A stretch of 64,000 nt of DNA, taken from Winogradskyella bathintestinalis (lineage in GTDB: Bacteria > Bacteroidota > Bacteroidia > Flavobacteriales > Flavobacteriaceae). Under the pieces are notes generated by a model. That model saw only the letters and a program-made list of their open reading frames with translations, was not told the origin of the DNA and did not search any database. Positions 42,412-50,405 of the stretch are shown here, in pieces; position 1 is the stretch's first letter, and each line of letters opens with the position of its first letter. Location of the stretch: contig NZ_JASDDK010000001.1 of NCBI RefSeq assembly GCF_030407435.1, positions 992,001-1,056,000 of the forward strand. Direction: 5' to 3'. The position numbers were made by a program, and so were the translations under genes.

Positions 42412-43752
42412 ATGAATTGGGAGCAATTATTGTCATTAAAACGCTTTGGGGATACCAATAAAAGGCTGAGAAAAGAACAAGATGAAACGCGGTTAGGTTT
42501 TGAAGTTGATTATGACCGTATTATATTTTCTTCCGAATTCAGAGGGTTGCAAGATAAAACACAAGTGGTTCCTTTATCTAAAACAGATTTTGTTCATACA
42601 CGTTTAACACACAGTTTAGAAGTCAGTGTTGTTGGAAGGTCATTAGGTAGAAAAGTCGGACAGTTATTATTAAAAAAACATCCGCATTTAGAGAGTGTTC
42701 ATGGATATAGAATGAATGATTTTGGAGCAATCGTTGCGGCAGCAGCTTTGGCGCACGATATTGGAAACCCACCGTTTGGGCATTCGGGAGAAAAAGCCAT
42801 TGGAGCTTATTTTAAAGAAGGGTATGGTTCAGAATTTAAAAAACACTTAACCGATGCTGAATACCAAGATTTGTGTGATTTTGAAGGCAATGCTAATGGC
42901 TTTAAGATATTAACGGAAAGTAGAGTAGGCAGAGAAGGTGGATTGCGATTAAGTTATGCCACCTTAGGAGCGTTTATGAAGTATCCAAAAGAATCTTTAC
43001 CTAAAAAACCAAGCCATCATGTTGTAGATAAAAAATATGGTTTTTTTCAAAGTGAAAAAGAAATGTTCCAAGATGTAGCTGAAGAATTGGGCTTAATAAA
43101 AAGACAGAACGATTATCTTAATTACCAAAGACATCCTTTAGCCTATTTAGTGGAGGCTGCAGATGATATTTGCTATACCATTATAGATTTTGAAGATGGT
43201 ATAAATCTAGGCCTTATAGATGAAGACTATGCTCTAGAATATTTAATTAATTTAGTCCGCGATAGTATTAAAACAGAGAATTATCATGCTTTAAAGACCA
43301 CAGAAGATCGTGTGAGTTATTTACGAGCTTTAGCGATTGGACGATTAATAAACGAAGCGGCTTCGTTATTTATGAAACATGAAGAGACCATTTTAGAAGG
43401 CAAATTTGAAACGGCTTTATTAGATGTGAGTCAATATAAAGCACAAATTAAAGATATTATTAATATTAGTATTAAAAATGTTTACCGCTCTAAAGAAGTG
43501 ATTAATAAGGAAATTTCGGGTTACGAAATTTTAAATCAATTGTTAAGATCCTACGGAAAAATGGCGTATCATTATTTTCAAGATACAATGTCGACCTATG
43601 ATAAACTATTACTTAATAGTTTGCCGGAAACAGTACAACTTAGTCAGCATTCCTTATATCAAAACTTATTGGCTGTCTGTCTTTATATTTCAAAATTATC
43701 GGATACCAATGCTATGCTTTTGCATAAAAAATTACAAGGTCAGATTATATAA
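42412..43752 (+). CDS. dgt: dGTP triphosphohydrolase (HD-domain dNTPase)
   Basis: This 446-residue protein has the HD metal site: H67 in TRLTHSLEV and H115-D116 in AALAHDIGNPPFGHSGE, and a further conserved segment in YLVEAADDICYTIIDFEDG. It starts with the family's R-K-EQDETRLGFEVDYDRIIFSSEFRGLQDKTQV region. It hydrolyses dGTP (and often other dNTPs) to nucleoside and triphosphate, countering ribonucleotide reductase. It is divergent from the lipoprotein/TonB operon with a 247-bp AT-rich gap. A tiny membrane ORF follows 87 bp later. Confidence 0.92.
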   Translation: MNWEQLLSLKRFGDTNKRLRKEQDETRLGFEVDYDRIIFSSEFRGLQDKTQVVPLSKTDFVHTRLTHSLEVSVVGRSLGRKVGQLLLKKHPHLESVHGYRMNDFGAIVAAAALAHDIGNPPFGHSGEKAIGAYFKEGYGSEFKKHLTDAEYQDLCDFEGNANGFKILTESRVGREGGLRLSYATLGAFMKYPKESLPKKPSHHVVDKKYGFFQSEKEMFQDVAEELGLIKRQNDYLNYQRHPLAYLVEAADDICYTIIDFEDGINLGLIDEDYALEYLINLVRDSIKTENYHALKTTEDRVSYLRALAIGRLINEAASLFMKHEETILEGKFETALLDVSQYKAQIKDIINISIKNVYRSKEVINKEISGYEILNQLLRSYGKMAYHYFQDTMSTYDKLLLNSLPETVQLSQHSLYQNLLAVCLYISKLSDTNAMLLHKKLQGQII

Positions 43753-43839
43753 CGCTATGTATTTCATCGAATAAATTTGTTTTTTAACGGTATATTTTTT
43801 AAGTTTACTTGGTATTCAAGCGATTAAAAATACCTACTT

Positions 43840-44010
43840 ATGAAAAATAATATACTTGGAGGTCTAGTCATTTTCATGGTCGTGGTGACTTGCCTAATAA
43901 TGTTAGACGATATTTCAGATCCAAACAAAGAGTTGTCATCTTACAAGGATGTTCAAATTGAAAACCCTGAAATTCAAACCGACTTAGCCGTTGTTGAGAA
44001 CGAAGAGTAA
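43840..44010 (+). CDS. Small predicted membrane/exported peptide (56 aa)
   Basis: An ATG at 43840 opens a 56-residue frame, MKNNILGGLVIFMVVVTCLI followed by MLDDISDPNKELSSYKDVQ and an acidic tail ending VVENEE. One hydrophobic helix (about 5-22), with a Cys at 18 that could be a lipobox-like site (VVTC), precedes a polar tail, a normal layout for a small membrane protein. It overlaps the end of dxs by 27 bp in convergent orientation. No homologue was recognised, so this is a plausible but unproven gene. Confidence 0.5.
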   Translation: MKNNILGGLVIFMVVVTCLIMLDDISDPNKELSSYKDVQIENPEIQTDLAVVENEE

Positions 44011-45768
44011 TTCTACAATCTTATTTTTAATGGCTACTGCGTCAAATTGTTGTAATTGTTGCAACTGTTCAATTGTTCCGTGAGAAACAAAATTATCGTC
44101 AATACCTAGATTTGTTACGGATTGCTTGTAATTATGAGTATTCGCAAAAGCTAATATAGACGTGCCAAATCCGCCAACAATGGTACCATCTTCAATGGTT
44201 ATTACGGCTTTGTAAGATGAAAATATCTCATGTAATAACACATCATCCAAAGGTTTTATAAATTGCATATCATAATGACCAACAGCCTCTTTATGATCTA
44301 ATAATTTAATGGCATCTGCAACGTTTTTGGCAAGTGTTCCAATAGAAAGTATAGCTATGTCTGTACCTTGTTGTATACAAATCCCTTTCCCTATCTTAAT
44401 AGTTTCAAAAGGTACTTTCCAATTCAATAAATGGCCTCGTCCTCTAGGATAGCGAACGGCAATAGGGAAATCAATACCCAATTGAACGGTATACATTATG
44501 TTTCTAAGGGCAATAGCATTGCTCGGAGCAAAGATTACCAAATTAGGAATACAATTGAGATATGCTAAATCGAAAACTCCATGATGTGTAGCTCCATCTT
44601 CACCAACCAATCCAGCTCTATCTAAACAAAAAATTACAGGTAAATTCTGTAAAGCCACATCGTGTATCACTTGGTCATATGCACGTTGTAAAAATGTTGA
44701 ATAAATATTACAAAATGGAATAAGGCCTTGGGTAGCCATTCCTGCGGCAAGTGTTACCGCATGTTGCTCAGCAATTCCCACATCAAAAGCCCGATTAGGA
44801 ATGGTTTCCATCATATATTTTAAGGAACTGCCTGTGGGCATCGCAGGCGTTATACCTACAATGTTCTTATTTTTTAAAGCCAGTTCTACAATTGTTTCTC
44901 CAAATACATCTTGAAACTTTGGAGCAAGTTTAATATTAGATTTTAATGGAAGTTCCCCTGTTTTAGCATTGAATTTCCCTGGAGCATGATATTTTACTTG
45001 GTCTAGTTCTGCTTGTTTTAAACCCTTACCTTTAGTGGTAATAATGTGTAAAAATTTTGGGCCTGTTACGGTTTTTAATCGCTTTAATTCTGATAGTAGT
45101 AATGGCAAATTATGACCATCAATAGGACCCGAATAATTAAAATTAAGAGCTTCAAAAATATTATCTTGTTTTTCAGTACCTTTTTTTACGTTGGTTAAAT
45201 ATTGTTTTAGAGCTCCAACACTTGGGTCAATACCAATCGCATTATCGTTTAAGATAACTAATAAATTGGCATTGGTAACGCCAGCATGATTTAGGCCTTC
45301 AAAAGCCATCCCGCTCGCAATAGATGCATCTCCAATAACTGCGATGTGATGTTTATCTTTACCTTTTAATTGTGAGGCGATTGCCATTCCTAAAGCCGCA
45401 GAAATTGAAGTGGATGAATGGCCAACGCCAAAAGAATCATATACACTTTCATTACGCTTTGGAAAACCGCTAATACCATTTAGCTGTCGGTTAGACTCAA
45501 ATATATCTTTACGTCCCGTTAGAATTTTATGACCATAAGCTTGATGCCCAACATCCCAGATCAGTTCGTCATCGGGAGTGTTAAACACATAGTGCAATGC
45601 AATAGTCAATTCTACCACACCTAAACTAGCACCTAAATGTCCTTCTTTTGTGGCAACGATATTAATGATGATTTCACGTAACTCTTGTGCAAGTTGAGGT
45701 AAGTCTTCTTGTTGTAGTAGACGTAAATCTTTGGGCAGGTTAATATGTTTTAACAATGATTTATTCAC
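43984..45768 (-). CDS. dxs: 1-deoxy-D-xylulose-5-phosphate synthase
   Basis: This is about 594 residues from the GTG at 45768, which gives MNKSLLKHINLPKDLRLL, the usual Dxs opening. A TTG at 45801 would add 11 residues and overlap the upstream gene. No ATG is available nearby. Thiamine-diphosphate binding is shown by GHLGASLGVVELT, HQAYGHKILTGR and the HIAVIGDASIASGMAFEGLNHAG to NDNAIGIDPSVG stretch. The transketolase-like second domain has FDVGIAEQHAV and DRAGLVGEDGATHHG. It condenses pyruvate and glyceraldehyde-3-phosphate in the MEP isoprenoid route. The prenyl synthetase at the right edge uses products of that route. Confidence 0.93.
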   Translation of the reverse strand: MNKSLLKHINLPKDLRLLQQEDLPQLAQELREIIINIVATKEGHLGASLGVVELTIALHYVFNTPDDELIWDVGHQAYGHKILTGRKDIFESNRQLNGISGFPKRNESVYDSFGVGHSSTSISAALGMAIASQLKGKDKHHIAVIGDASIASGMAFEGLNHAGVTNANLLVILNDNAIGIDPSVGALKQYLTNVKKGTEKQDNIFEALNFNYSGPIDGHNLPLLLSELKRLKTVTGPKFLHIITTKGKGLKQAELDQVKYHAPGKFNAKTGELPLKSNIKLAPKFQDVFGETIVELALKNKNIVGITPAMPTGSSLKYMMETIPNRAFDVGIAEQHAVTLAAGMATQGLIPFCNIYSTFLQRAYDQVIHDVALQNLPVIFCLDRAGLVGEDGATHHGVFDLAYLNCIPNLVIFAPSNAIALRNIMYTVQLGIDFPIAVRYPRGRGHLLNWKVPFETIKIGKGICIQQGTDIAILSIGTLAKNVADAIKLLDHKEAVGHYDMQFIKPLDDVLLHEIFSSYKAVITIEDGTIVGGFGTSILAFANTHNYKQSVTNLGIDDNFVSHGTIEQLQQLQQFDAVAIKNKIVELLFVLNNG

Positions 45769-45790
45769 CTCGTAAAAATACGAGATTTTA

Positions 45791-46714
45791 TTAGTCTTCA
45801 AGCATAATGGTTATTGGTAAAGTGTAGGCAACAGAAACATTATTACCACGCTGTTTACCTGGAATAAATTGAGGTAATGAATTTATTACTCGTAAGGCTT
45901 CTTTTTCTAATTGTGGATGAGATGCTTCAATTTTGACGTCTGATATCTTACCTTGTTTATCAACAATAAATTGAGTCTGAATGCTTTGTTTTCCTTTTAG
46001 AGTTAATTGTCCTTGGTTCAAATCAAAATTGTCTTTAACGAAGTCAGATATTTTTTTTGAAAAATAGGCTCTTTTCTCAGAATTAGATAATGTATTTGCG
46101 GTGCCTATAAATTCTGGAACATGTTCTACCAAGATATATTCAAATACTCTGTCTTCGTCATCTGCAATACGTTTAACAGGTGCAATATCTCCCATTACTT
46201 CAACGATAAGACCTGTTAGAGTAGGTGTTGGAGCCTCAACTCGCTTTATTACATCTAGTGGTTTAGGGATTGTAATGGTTTTCGTTGTATCAATCACAAT
46301 TTTTGAGGCTGTAATTTCAGGATTTTTAATAGTCTTGGCTTGAAGCGTAGAAAGGACTTCTACAGTATCGATTTTTTTAGTGTTTCCATTTTGGTCAGAA
46401 CAATTTAATAATGTCGATCCCATGGTAACCAACAGTACCAAAAGAAATAACTTGTTAAAACTTGTTTGTTGCTGAAATACTTGATGTGGAATTTCAATCT
46501 GAATCTGCTCTAATTGCGAAACCTTAAAACGACCACAAACTTTTTTATTTCCCTGCCGAATTAAATAATTTTCAATGACCTCTTTTGGCATTTGGGTAAA
46601 ATCAACAACGGTCTTAGGGCACAATTGGCAAAATCTCCCTTTCTCATTCGGAGACATTTTAGACCAATCTTCGTGACAAGGTTTTGGAATAGAGAAAGAG
46701 TAGTTGGTTTTCAT
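45791..46714 (-). CDS. Membrane protein with N-terminal Cys motif and C-terminal TonB domain
   Basis: This is a 307-residue protein. The cytoplasmic N-terminus carries a pattern C13-HEDWSKM...C29-QLC32 (IPKPCHEDWSKMSPNEKGRF, then CQLCPKTVVDFTQ) with a further VCGRF, which resembles a small metal-binding finger found in front of several Bacteroidetes membrane proteins. One membrane helix lies at about 87-104, then a periplasmic proline-containing linker and a TonB C-terminal domain (about 215-307, IQTQFIVDKQGKISDVKIEASHPQLEKEALRVINSLPQFIPGKQRG). It may energise a receptor or act as a sensor. No ExbB/ExbD genes are adjacent. It is upstream of dxs, overlapping only if the TTG start of dxs is used. 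Confidence 0.82.
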   Translation of the reverse strand: MKTNYSFSIPKPCHEDWSKMSPNEKGRFCQLCPKTVVDFTQMPKEVIENYLIRQGNKKVCGRFKVSQLEQIQIEIPHQVFQQQTSFNKLFLLVLLVTMGSTLLNCSDQNGNTKKIDTVEVLSTLQAKTIKNPEITASKIVIDTTKTITIPKPLDVIKRVEAPTPTLTGLIVEVMGDIAPVKRIADDEDRVFEYILVEHVPEFIGTANTLSNSEKRAYFSKKISDFVKDNFDLNQGQLTLKGKQSIQTQFIVDKQGKISDVKIEASHPQLEKEALRVINSLPQFIPGKQRGNNVSVAYTLPITIMLED

Positions 46715-46791
46715 AATTATTAATTTTGTTTTGTAGAATCAAAATTCCTGCCGTTATTTAAAATTCATAATGAAATTGTAATTTAGCTACT

Positions 46792-47241
46792 ATGATAAAC
46801 CCGTTCGACGATATTTATTTTATGAAAAAAGCCCTTCAAGAAGCTGAGATTGCTTTTGATAAAGGGGAAATTCCTGTGGGAGCAATTATTGTAGTAGAAA
46901 ATAGAATTATTGCAAGAACACACAATCTCACAGAGTTGTTAAATGATGTTACTGCACATGCAGAAATGCAAGCTATTACCTCTGCTGCTGATTTTTTAGG
47001 TGGTAAATACCTGAATAAGTGCACCCTGTATGTCACCTTAGAACCTTGCCAAATGTGTGCAGGAGCGTTGTATTGGAGCCAGATTTCGAAAATAGTTTAT
47101 GGAGCTTCAGATACACAAAGAGGTTATAAAATTATGGGCACAAAATTGCATCCTAAAACGGAGGTGGTAAGCGGAGTTTTAGCAGAAGAAGCTTCGGCTT
47201 TACTAAAACGTTTTTTTATAGAAAAACGTAACTTAAACTAA
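46792..47241 (+). CDS. tadA: tRNA adenosine(34) deaminase
   Basis: This 149-residue cytidine-deaminase-fold protein has zinc ligands H56-A-E58 (AHAEMQAI) and P85-C86-Q-M-C89 (LEPCQMCAGALYW). The N-terminal KGEIPVGAIIV and the tail with RGYKIMGT...HPKTEV match TadA. It deaminates A34 to inosine in tRNA-Arg(ACG). It is distinct from the dCMP deaminase at 7242, which has the longer insert. The gene is divergent from the TonB-like gene and is followed 30 bp later by a broken lipoprotein gene. Confidence 0.93.
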   Translation: MINPFDDIYFMKKALQEAEIAFDKGEIPVGAIIVVENRIIARTHNLTELLNDVTAHAEMQAITSAADFLGGKYLNKCTLYVTLEPCQMCAGALYWSQISKIVYGASDTQRGYKIMGTKLHPKTEVVSGVLAEEASALLKRFFIEKRNLN

Positions 47242-47271
47242 GATCTTTTTTAATTAAAGACTATTTTAATT

Positions 47272-47736
47272 ATGAAATTAAATACATTAATTATTCTTTC
47301 TGTAATATTCATCCAGAGTTGTAAAAGCGTTAAAACCGTCCAGAATAAAGGGACTCTCATAAATACTGAATCTGTTTTAATTGCCGAAGGAAACCTTTAC
47401 GGTTCAGGTGAAGAAGGCATTCAAAAACAAAACTTGGTAATCACTAGTAATGATGATTGGAAGGCATTAATAAATCAAATGAATTCTGTAAATAATGTGT
47501 CTAGTAGTTTTACCTAGACCAACATTGATTTTTCTAAATATACGGTTATTGCTGTATTTGCTGATGTAAAGAGTAGTGGAGGACATCACATAAAACTGGA
47601 TATTTCATCCAATTCAGAATATAGATTAATCTCAGTGTCGCATAGCCCGCCTTCGGGAATGACAACAACGGTTATGTCACAGCCATATTATATTGTTAAG
47701 ATTAACAGAACGGATTTACCTATCGTTTTTAAGTAG
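47272..47736 (+). pseudogene. PrcB-like lipoprotein gene interrupted by in-frame TAG
   Basis: The frame opens at ATG 47272 with a lipoprotein signal peptide (MKLNTLIILSVIFIQSCKS). It is stopped by TAG at 47515-47517 (codon 82) and then continues open in the same frame to TAG 47734-47736, 154 codons in all. The part after the stop (TNIDFSKYTVIAVFADVKSS, GGHHIKL..., PPSGMTTTVMSQPYYIVKI, LPIVF) matches the C-terminal pattern of PrcB-type / 'protease complex subunit' lipoproteins. A single C-to-T change from CAG would explain the stop. Options are a recent pseudogene, a sequencing error or stop readthrough. Confidence 0.8.
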
Positions 47737-47769
47737 CTTGTGAGCTTTATAAAAACTTGAAAATAAGGC

Positions 47770-47801
47770 AAAAAAAAACGCTCAACCATTGGTTGAGCGT
47801 T
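47770..47801 (-). terminator. Terminator of the cold-shock gene
   Basis: AACGCTCAACC (47777-47787), a 3-nt loop and GGTTGAGCGTT (47791-47801) form an 11-bp perfect stem. On the minus strand it is followed by a run of at least eight T, 21 bp after the cold-shock gene stop. Confidence 0.88.
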
Positions 47802-47821
47802 GAAACTTGTAAGATATATAC

Positions 47822-48013
47822 TTATAATACCTGCACGTTTGCAGCTACCATTCCTTTTCTTCCTTCTTCTTCGTCGTACTCTACGTTGTCACCTTCACGT
47901 AATTCTACGCCATTAAGGTTTGATACGTGTACGAAGATGTCTTTTCCTGTTTCTTCGTTGGTAATGAATCCAAATCCTTTTGAATCATTAAAAAATTTAA
48001 CTGTTCCAGTCAT
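47822..48013 (-). CDS. Cold-shock domain protein
   Basis: This 63-residue protein reads from the ATG at 48013. A TTG ten codons upstream would give an atypical extension. It is a single cold-shock domain with both RNA-binding motifs, KGFGFI (RNP1) and DIFVHVS (RNP2), then [23 protein letters not shown]. It binds single-stranded RNA or DNA and acts as an RNA chaperone. It has a strong own terminator and appears monocistronic. Confidence 0.95.
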   Translation of the reverse strand: MTGTVKFFNDSKGFGFITNEETGKDIFVHVSNLNGVELREGDNVEYDEEEGRKGMVAANVQVL

Positions 48014-48208
48014 TGTAATAATATTATAAAAATTAAAACGCAAAGATAATAGAAAAATAAAGCGGAATGTTAATAAATTGTTTTATTTTGTTTTAGATGG
48101 TTTCGTATTGAAAATCAATTGATTAAATGTGAAGTTAGAAAAATCTTGTGAGGCCCTATATACAATAGGATTTTGTGATTTTATAGTGATGTAAAATTGT
48201 ACAAATTA

Positions 48209-48451
48209 TTATCTAGATTTCTTTTGATTTTCACGCATTTTATCTAGATTTTCTTTAGTTAACATATAATCTTTTAAGTTTTTACCCTTCCATCTGTAGT
48301 AAGAAAACAACGGAAAGACTATAATAAATAAACCAATAACGCCAAAGCCAATAAGTTTTTGAGAAAAGTCAACCGATAAAATAAGTCCGCAAAAAATACT
48401 CGTTATTGAAGCTATGAAAGCTAAAAGTGTAATAAGGCGTATATATTTCAT
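48209..48451 (-). CDS. Small two-helix membrane protein, unknown function
   Basis: This 80-residue protein has two hydrophobic segments (about 6-27 and 32-50) and then a basic, charged tail (YYRWKGKNLKDYMLTKENLDKMRENQKKSR). No family was recognised. It lies 94 bp downstream of the ClC gene on the same strand and may be part of the same transcript. Length, start context and amino-acid composition are those of a real small membrane protein. Confidence 0.65.
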   Translation of the reverse strand: MKYIRLITLLAFIASITSIFCGLILSVDFSQKLIGFGVIGLFIIVFPLFSYYRWKGKNLKDYMLTKENLDKMRENQKKSR

Positions 48452-48545
48452 AGGATTTGTTTTGTGAATTTGGGTACGATATAAAGTCGCTTTCGCTATA
48501 ATGCAAAATTTTCTGGCAGCATTGAACGCTTTCGTTTAATTGAAT

Positions 48546-50327
48546 TTAGGAGGTAAAATTAATCAATTCAGTACGATATGCCGTTAATAATTTAGATTTA
48601 GAAACAAAACCGTAATATTTATTGTCCTTAATTACAGGTAAATTCCATGCTTTGGAATCTTGAAACTTTTTCATTACATCTTGCATATTGTCTTTCTCGT
48701 AAAAAATATAATCGGGCGCTTGATGCATAAAAGTTTGCACCGTTGTCGATCTATATAGAGATTGATCGAACATCACCGAACGAATATCGTCTAAGAGAAT
48801 GATGCCAACAAGCATGCCTTTCGAATCTGTTACAGGAAAGAGATTCCGGCTCGATTTTGAAACCCCTTCATTCAGCATTTCGCCTAAGCTCATTTCAGGA
48901 TGTAGAGTAATAAAATCGTGTTCTATAACCGCGTCTAATTTCATCAAGGTTAAGACACTTTGATCTTTATTTTGAGTCAATAGCGCACCTTTTTCTAATA
49001 ATTCTTTAGTATAAATTGTGTGATCTAATCCATTTTTATTAATTATAAAAGACATGGATGCTGTAATCATTAAGGGTACAAATAGTTCATATCCTCCAGT
49101 AATTTCAGCAATTAAGAAGATTGCAGTTAAAGGTGCATGTAGCACTCCTGCAATAAGACCAGCCATACCGATTAAAGTAAAATTTGCTTCAGACACCGAG
49201 AAATTTAATCCGCAGTTGTTAATGACTTTTGCAACTACATTTCCCAAAGCACTTCCCATTACAAGGGTGGGAATTATAATTCCACCAGTTCCCCCTGCTG
49301 CAAAAGTGGTGGTCATTGCTATGGCCTTAAAAAGCGTAATTCCGAAAAGGAGCGCAATGACAATCCAAATATTATCTAAATGCTCATCAAATGGAGTGTT
49401 TCCCAAAGCTTTAATGTCATTACCGAGCATTAAGTCATTTATAAAACTAAAACCTTCACCATAGAGTGGTGGAATAAAAAATAACATCACACCAATGGCT
49501 AATCCACCAATTATAAATTTTTGTCGTGCGGATTTAAAACGATTGAAAAAGCCGGTGATGGCAAAATATATTTTTGAAAAATATATAGAAGCGATTCCAG
49601 TTCCTATACCTAATAATACATAAAACAAAGTGTCCTTTATCATAAATTTTTCTGAAACTGTAAAGTTAAAGAGCACACTATCTCCCAAGAAAAAATAGGA
49701 GGTTATCACAGACGATACAGAGGCTATTAAAAGCGGGAGCAACGACGCAAAAGTAAGATCTAAACTAAAAACTTCAATAGCAAAGATAATGGCGGCAATA
49801 GGCGATTTAAAAATAGAGGCGATTGCTCCTGCAGCAGCACAGGCTATTAGGAGACTGCGCGTCTTTCTGTCGATATGAAGCAACTGGCCTAAGTTAGAAC
49901 TGATGGCAGATGCCGATGCAATAGCCGGACCTAATAATCCCACAGAACCTCCAAAACCAACGGTTAATGGCGCAGTTATTAATGGCAAATAAATATTCTT
50001 TTTATCTATAATTCCTCCGCGTTTAGATAAGGAATACAGTATGGAAGGTATAGCATGACTACTCGGTTTTTTAGAAACATATTTTACAAATAAGTAAACT
50101 AGGAGTAAACCGATAACAGGAAGAATAAAATACAATTGGTTATTTGAGAAATATATGCCTTTTGCTAAAAATGCTTCTATGGCGAAAGTGACGTTCTTAA
50201 TTGTCACTGAAACTATACCAGCCAATAAACCAATAATTATACTGAGCAGAAATATAAAGTTTTTTTCAGAGATATATTTATATCTCCAAAGCAATAATCG
50301 CTTGTATATCTTTAACTTAATTGGCAT
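48546..50327 (-). CDS. ClC-family chloride channel with CBS domains, lacking gating glutamates
   Basis: This 593-residue protein has about 10-12 membrane helices up to about residue 430, then two CBS motifs (about 450-590, LDAVIEHDFITLHPEMSLGEML and VQTFMHQAPDYIFYEKDNMQDV). ClC signatures are present: the glycine-rich GGSVGLLGP (126-134), AAAGAIASIFKSPIAAIIFAIEVF (164-187) and TTFAAGGTGGIIIPTLVMG. The external gating glutamate of the GREGP motif is replaced by L132. The position of the internal proton glutamate is V186, although the preceding E185 is kept. This pattern suggests a passive anion channel rather than a chloride/proton exchanger. CBS domains often bind nucleotides. Confidence 0.9.
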   Translation of the reverse strand: MPIKLKIYKRLLLWRYKYISEKNFIFLLSIIIGLLAGIVSVTIKNVTFAIEAFLAKGIYFSNNQLYFILPVIGLLLVYLFVKYVSKKPSSHAIPSILYSLSKRGGIIDKKNIYLPLITAPLTVGFGGSVGLLGPAIASASAISSNLGQLLHIDRKTRSLLIACAAAGAIASIFKSPIAAIIFAIEVFSLDLTFASLLPLLIASVSSVITSYFFLGDSVLFNFTVSEKFMIKDTLFYVLLGIGTGIASIYFSKIYFAITGFFNRFKSARQKFIIGGLAIGVMLFFIPPLYGEGFSFINDLMLGNDIKALGNTPFDEHLDNIWIVIALLFGITLFKAIAMTTTFAAGGTGGIIIPTLVMGSALGNVVAKVINNCGLNFSVSEANFTLIGMAGLIAGVLHAPLTAIFLIAEITGGYELFVPLMITASMSFIINKNGLDHTIYTKELLEKGALLTQNKDQSVLTLMKLDAVIEHDFITLHPEMSLGEMLNEGVSKSSRNLFPVTDSKGMLVGIILLDDIRSVMFDQSLYRSTTVQTFMHQAPDYIFYEKDNMQDVMKKFQDSKAWNLPVIKDNKYYGFVSKSKLLTAYRTELINFTS

Positions 50328-50341
50328 AAAATAAATCTACT

Positions 50342-50366
50342 AAAAAATCCTGCGAATAGCAGGATT
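50342..50366 (-). terminator. Terminator of aspS
   Basis: On the minus strand AATCCTGC, a 5-nt loop, GCAGGATT and then a T-run form an 8-bp stem 40 bp after the aspS stop. It separates aspS from the ClC gene. Confidence 0.8.
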
Positions 50367-50405
50367 AATTTCTTTAAATTAAAAACAATTGAAATTTGAA
50401 TAATA

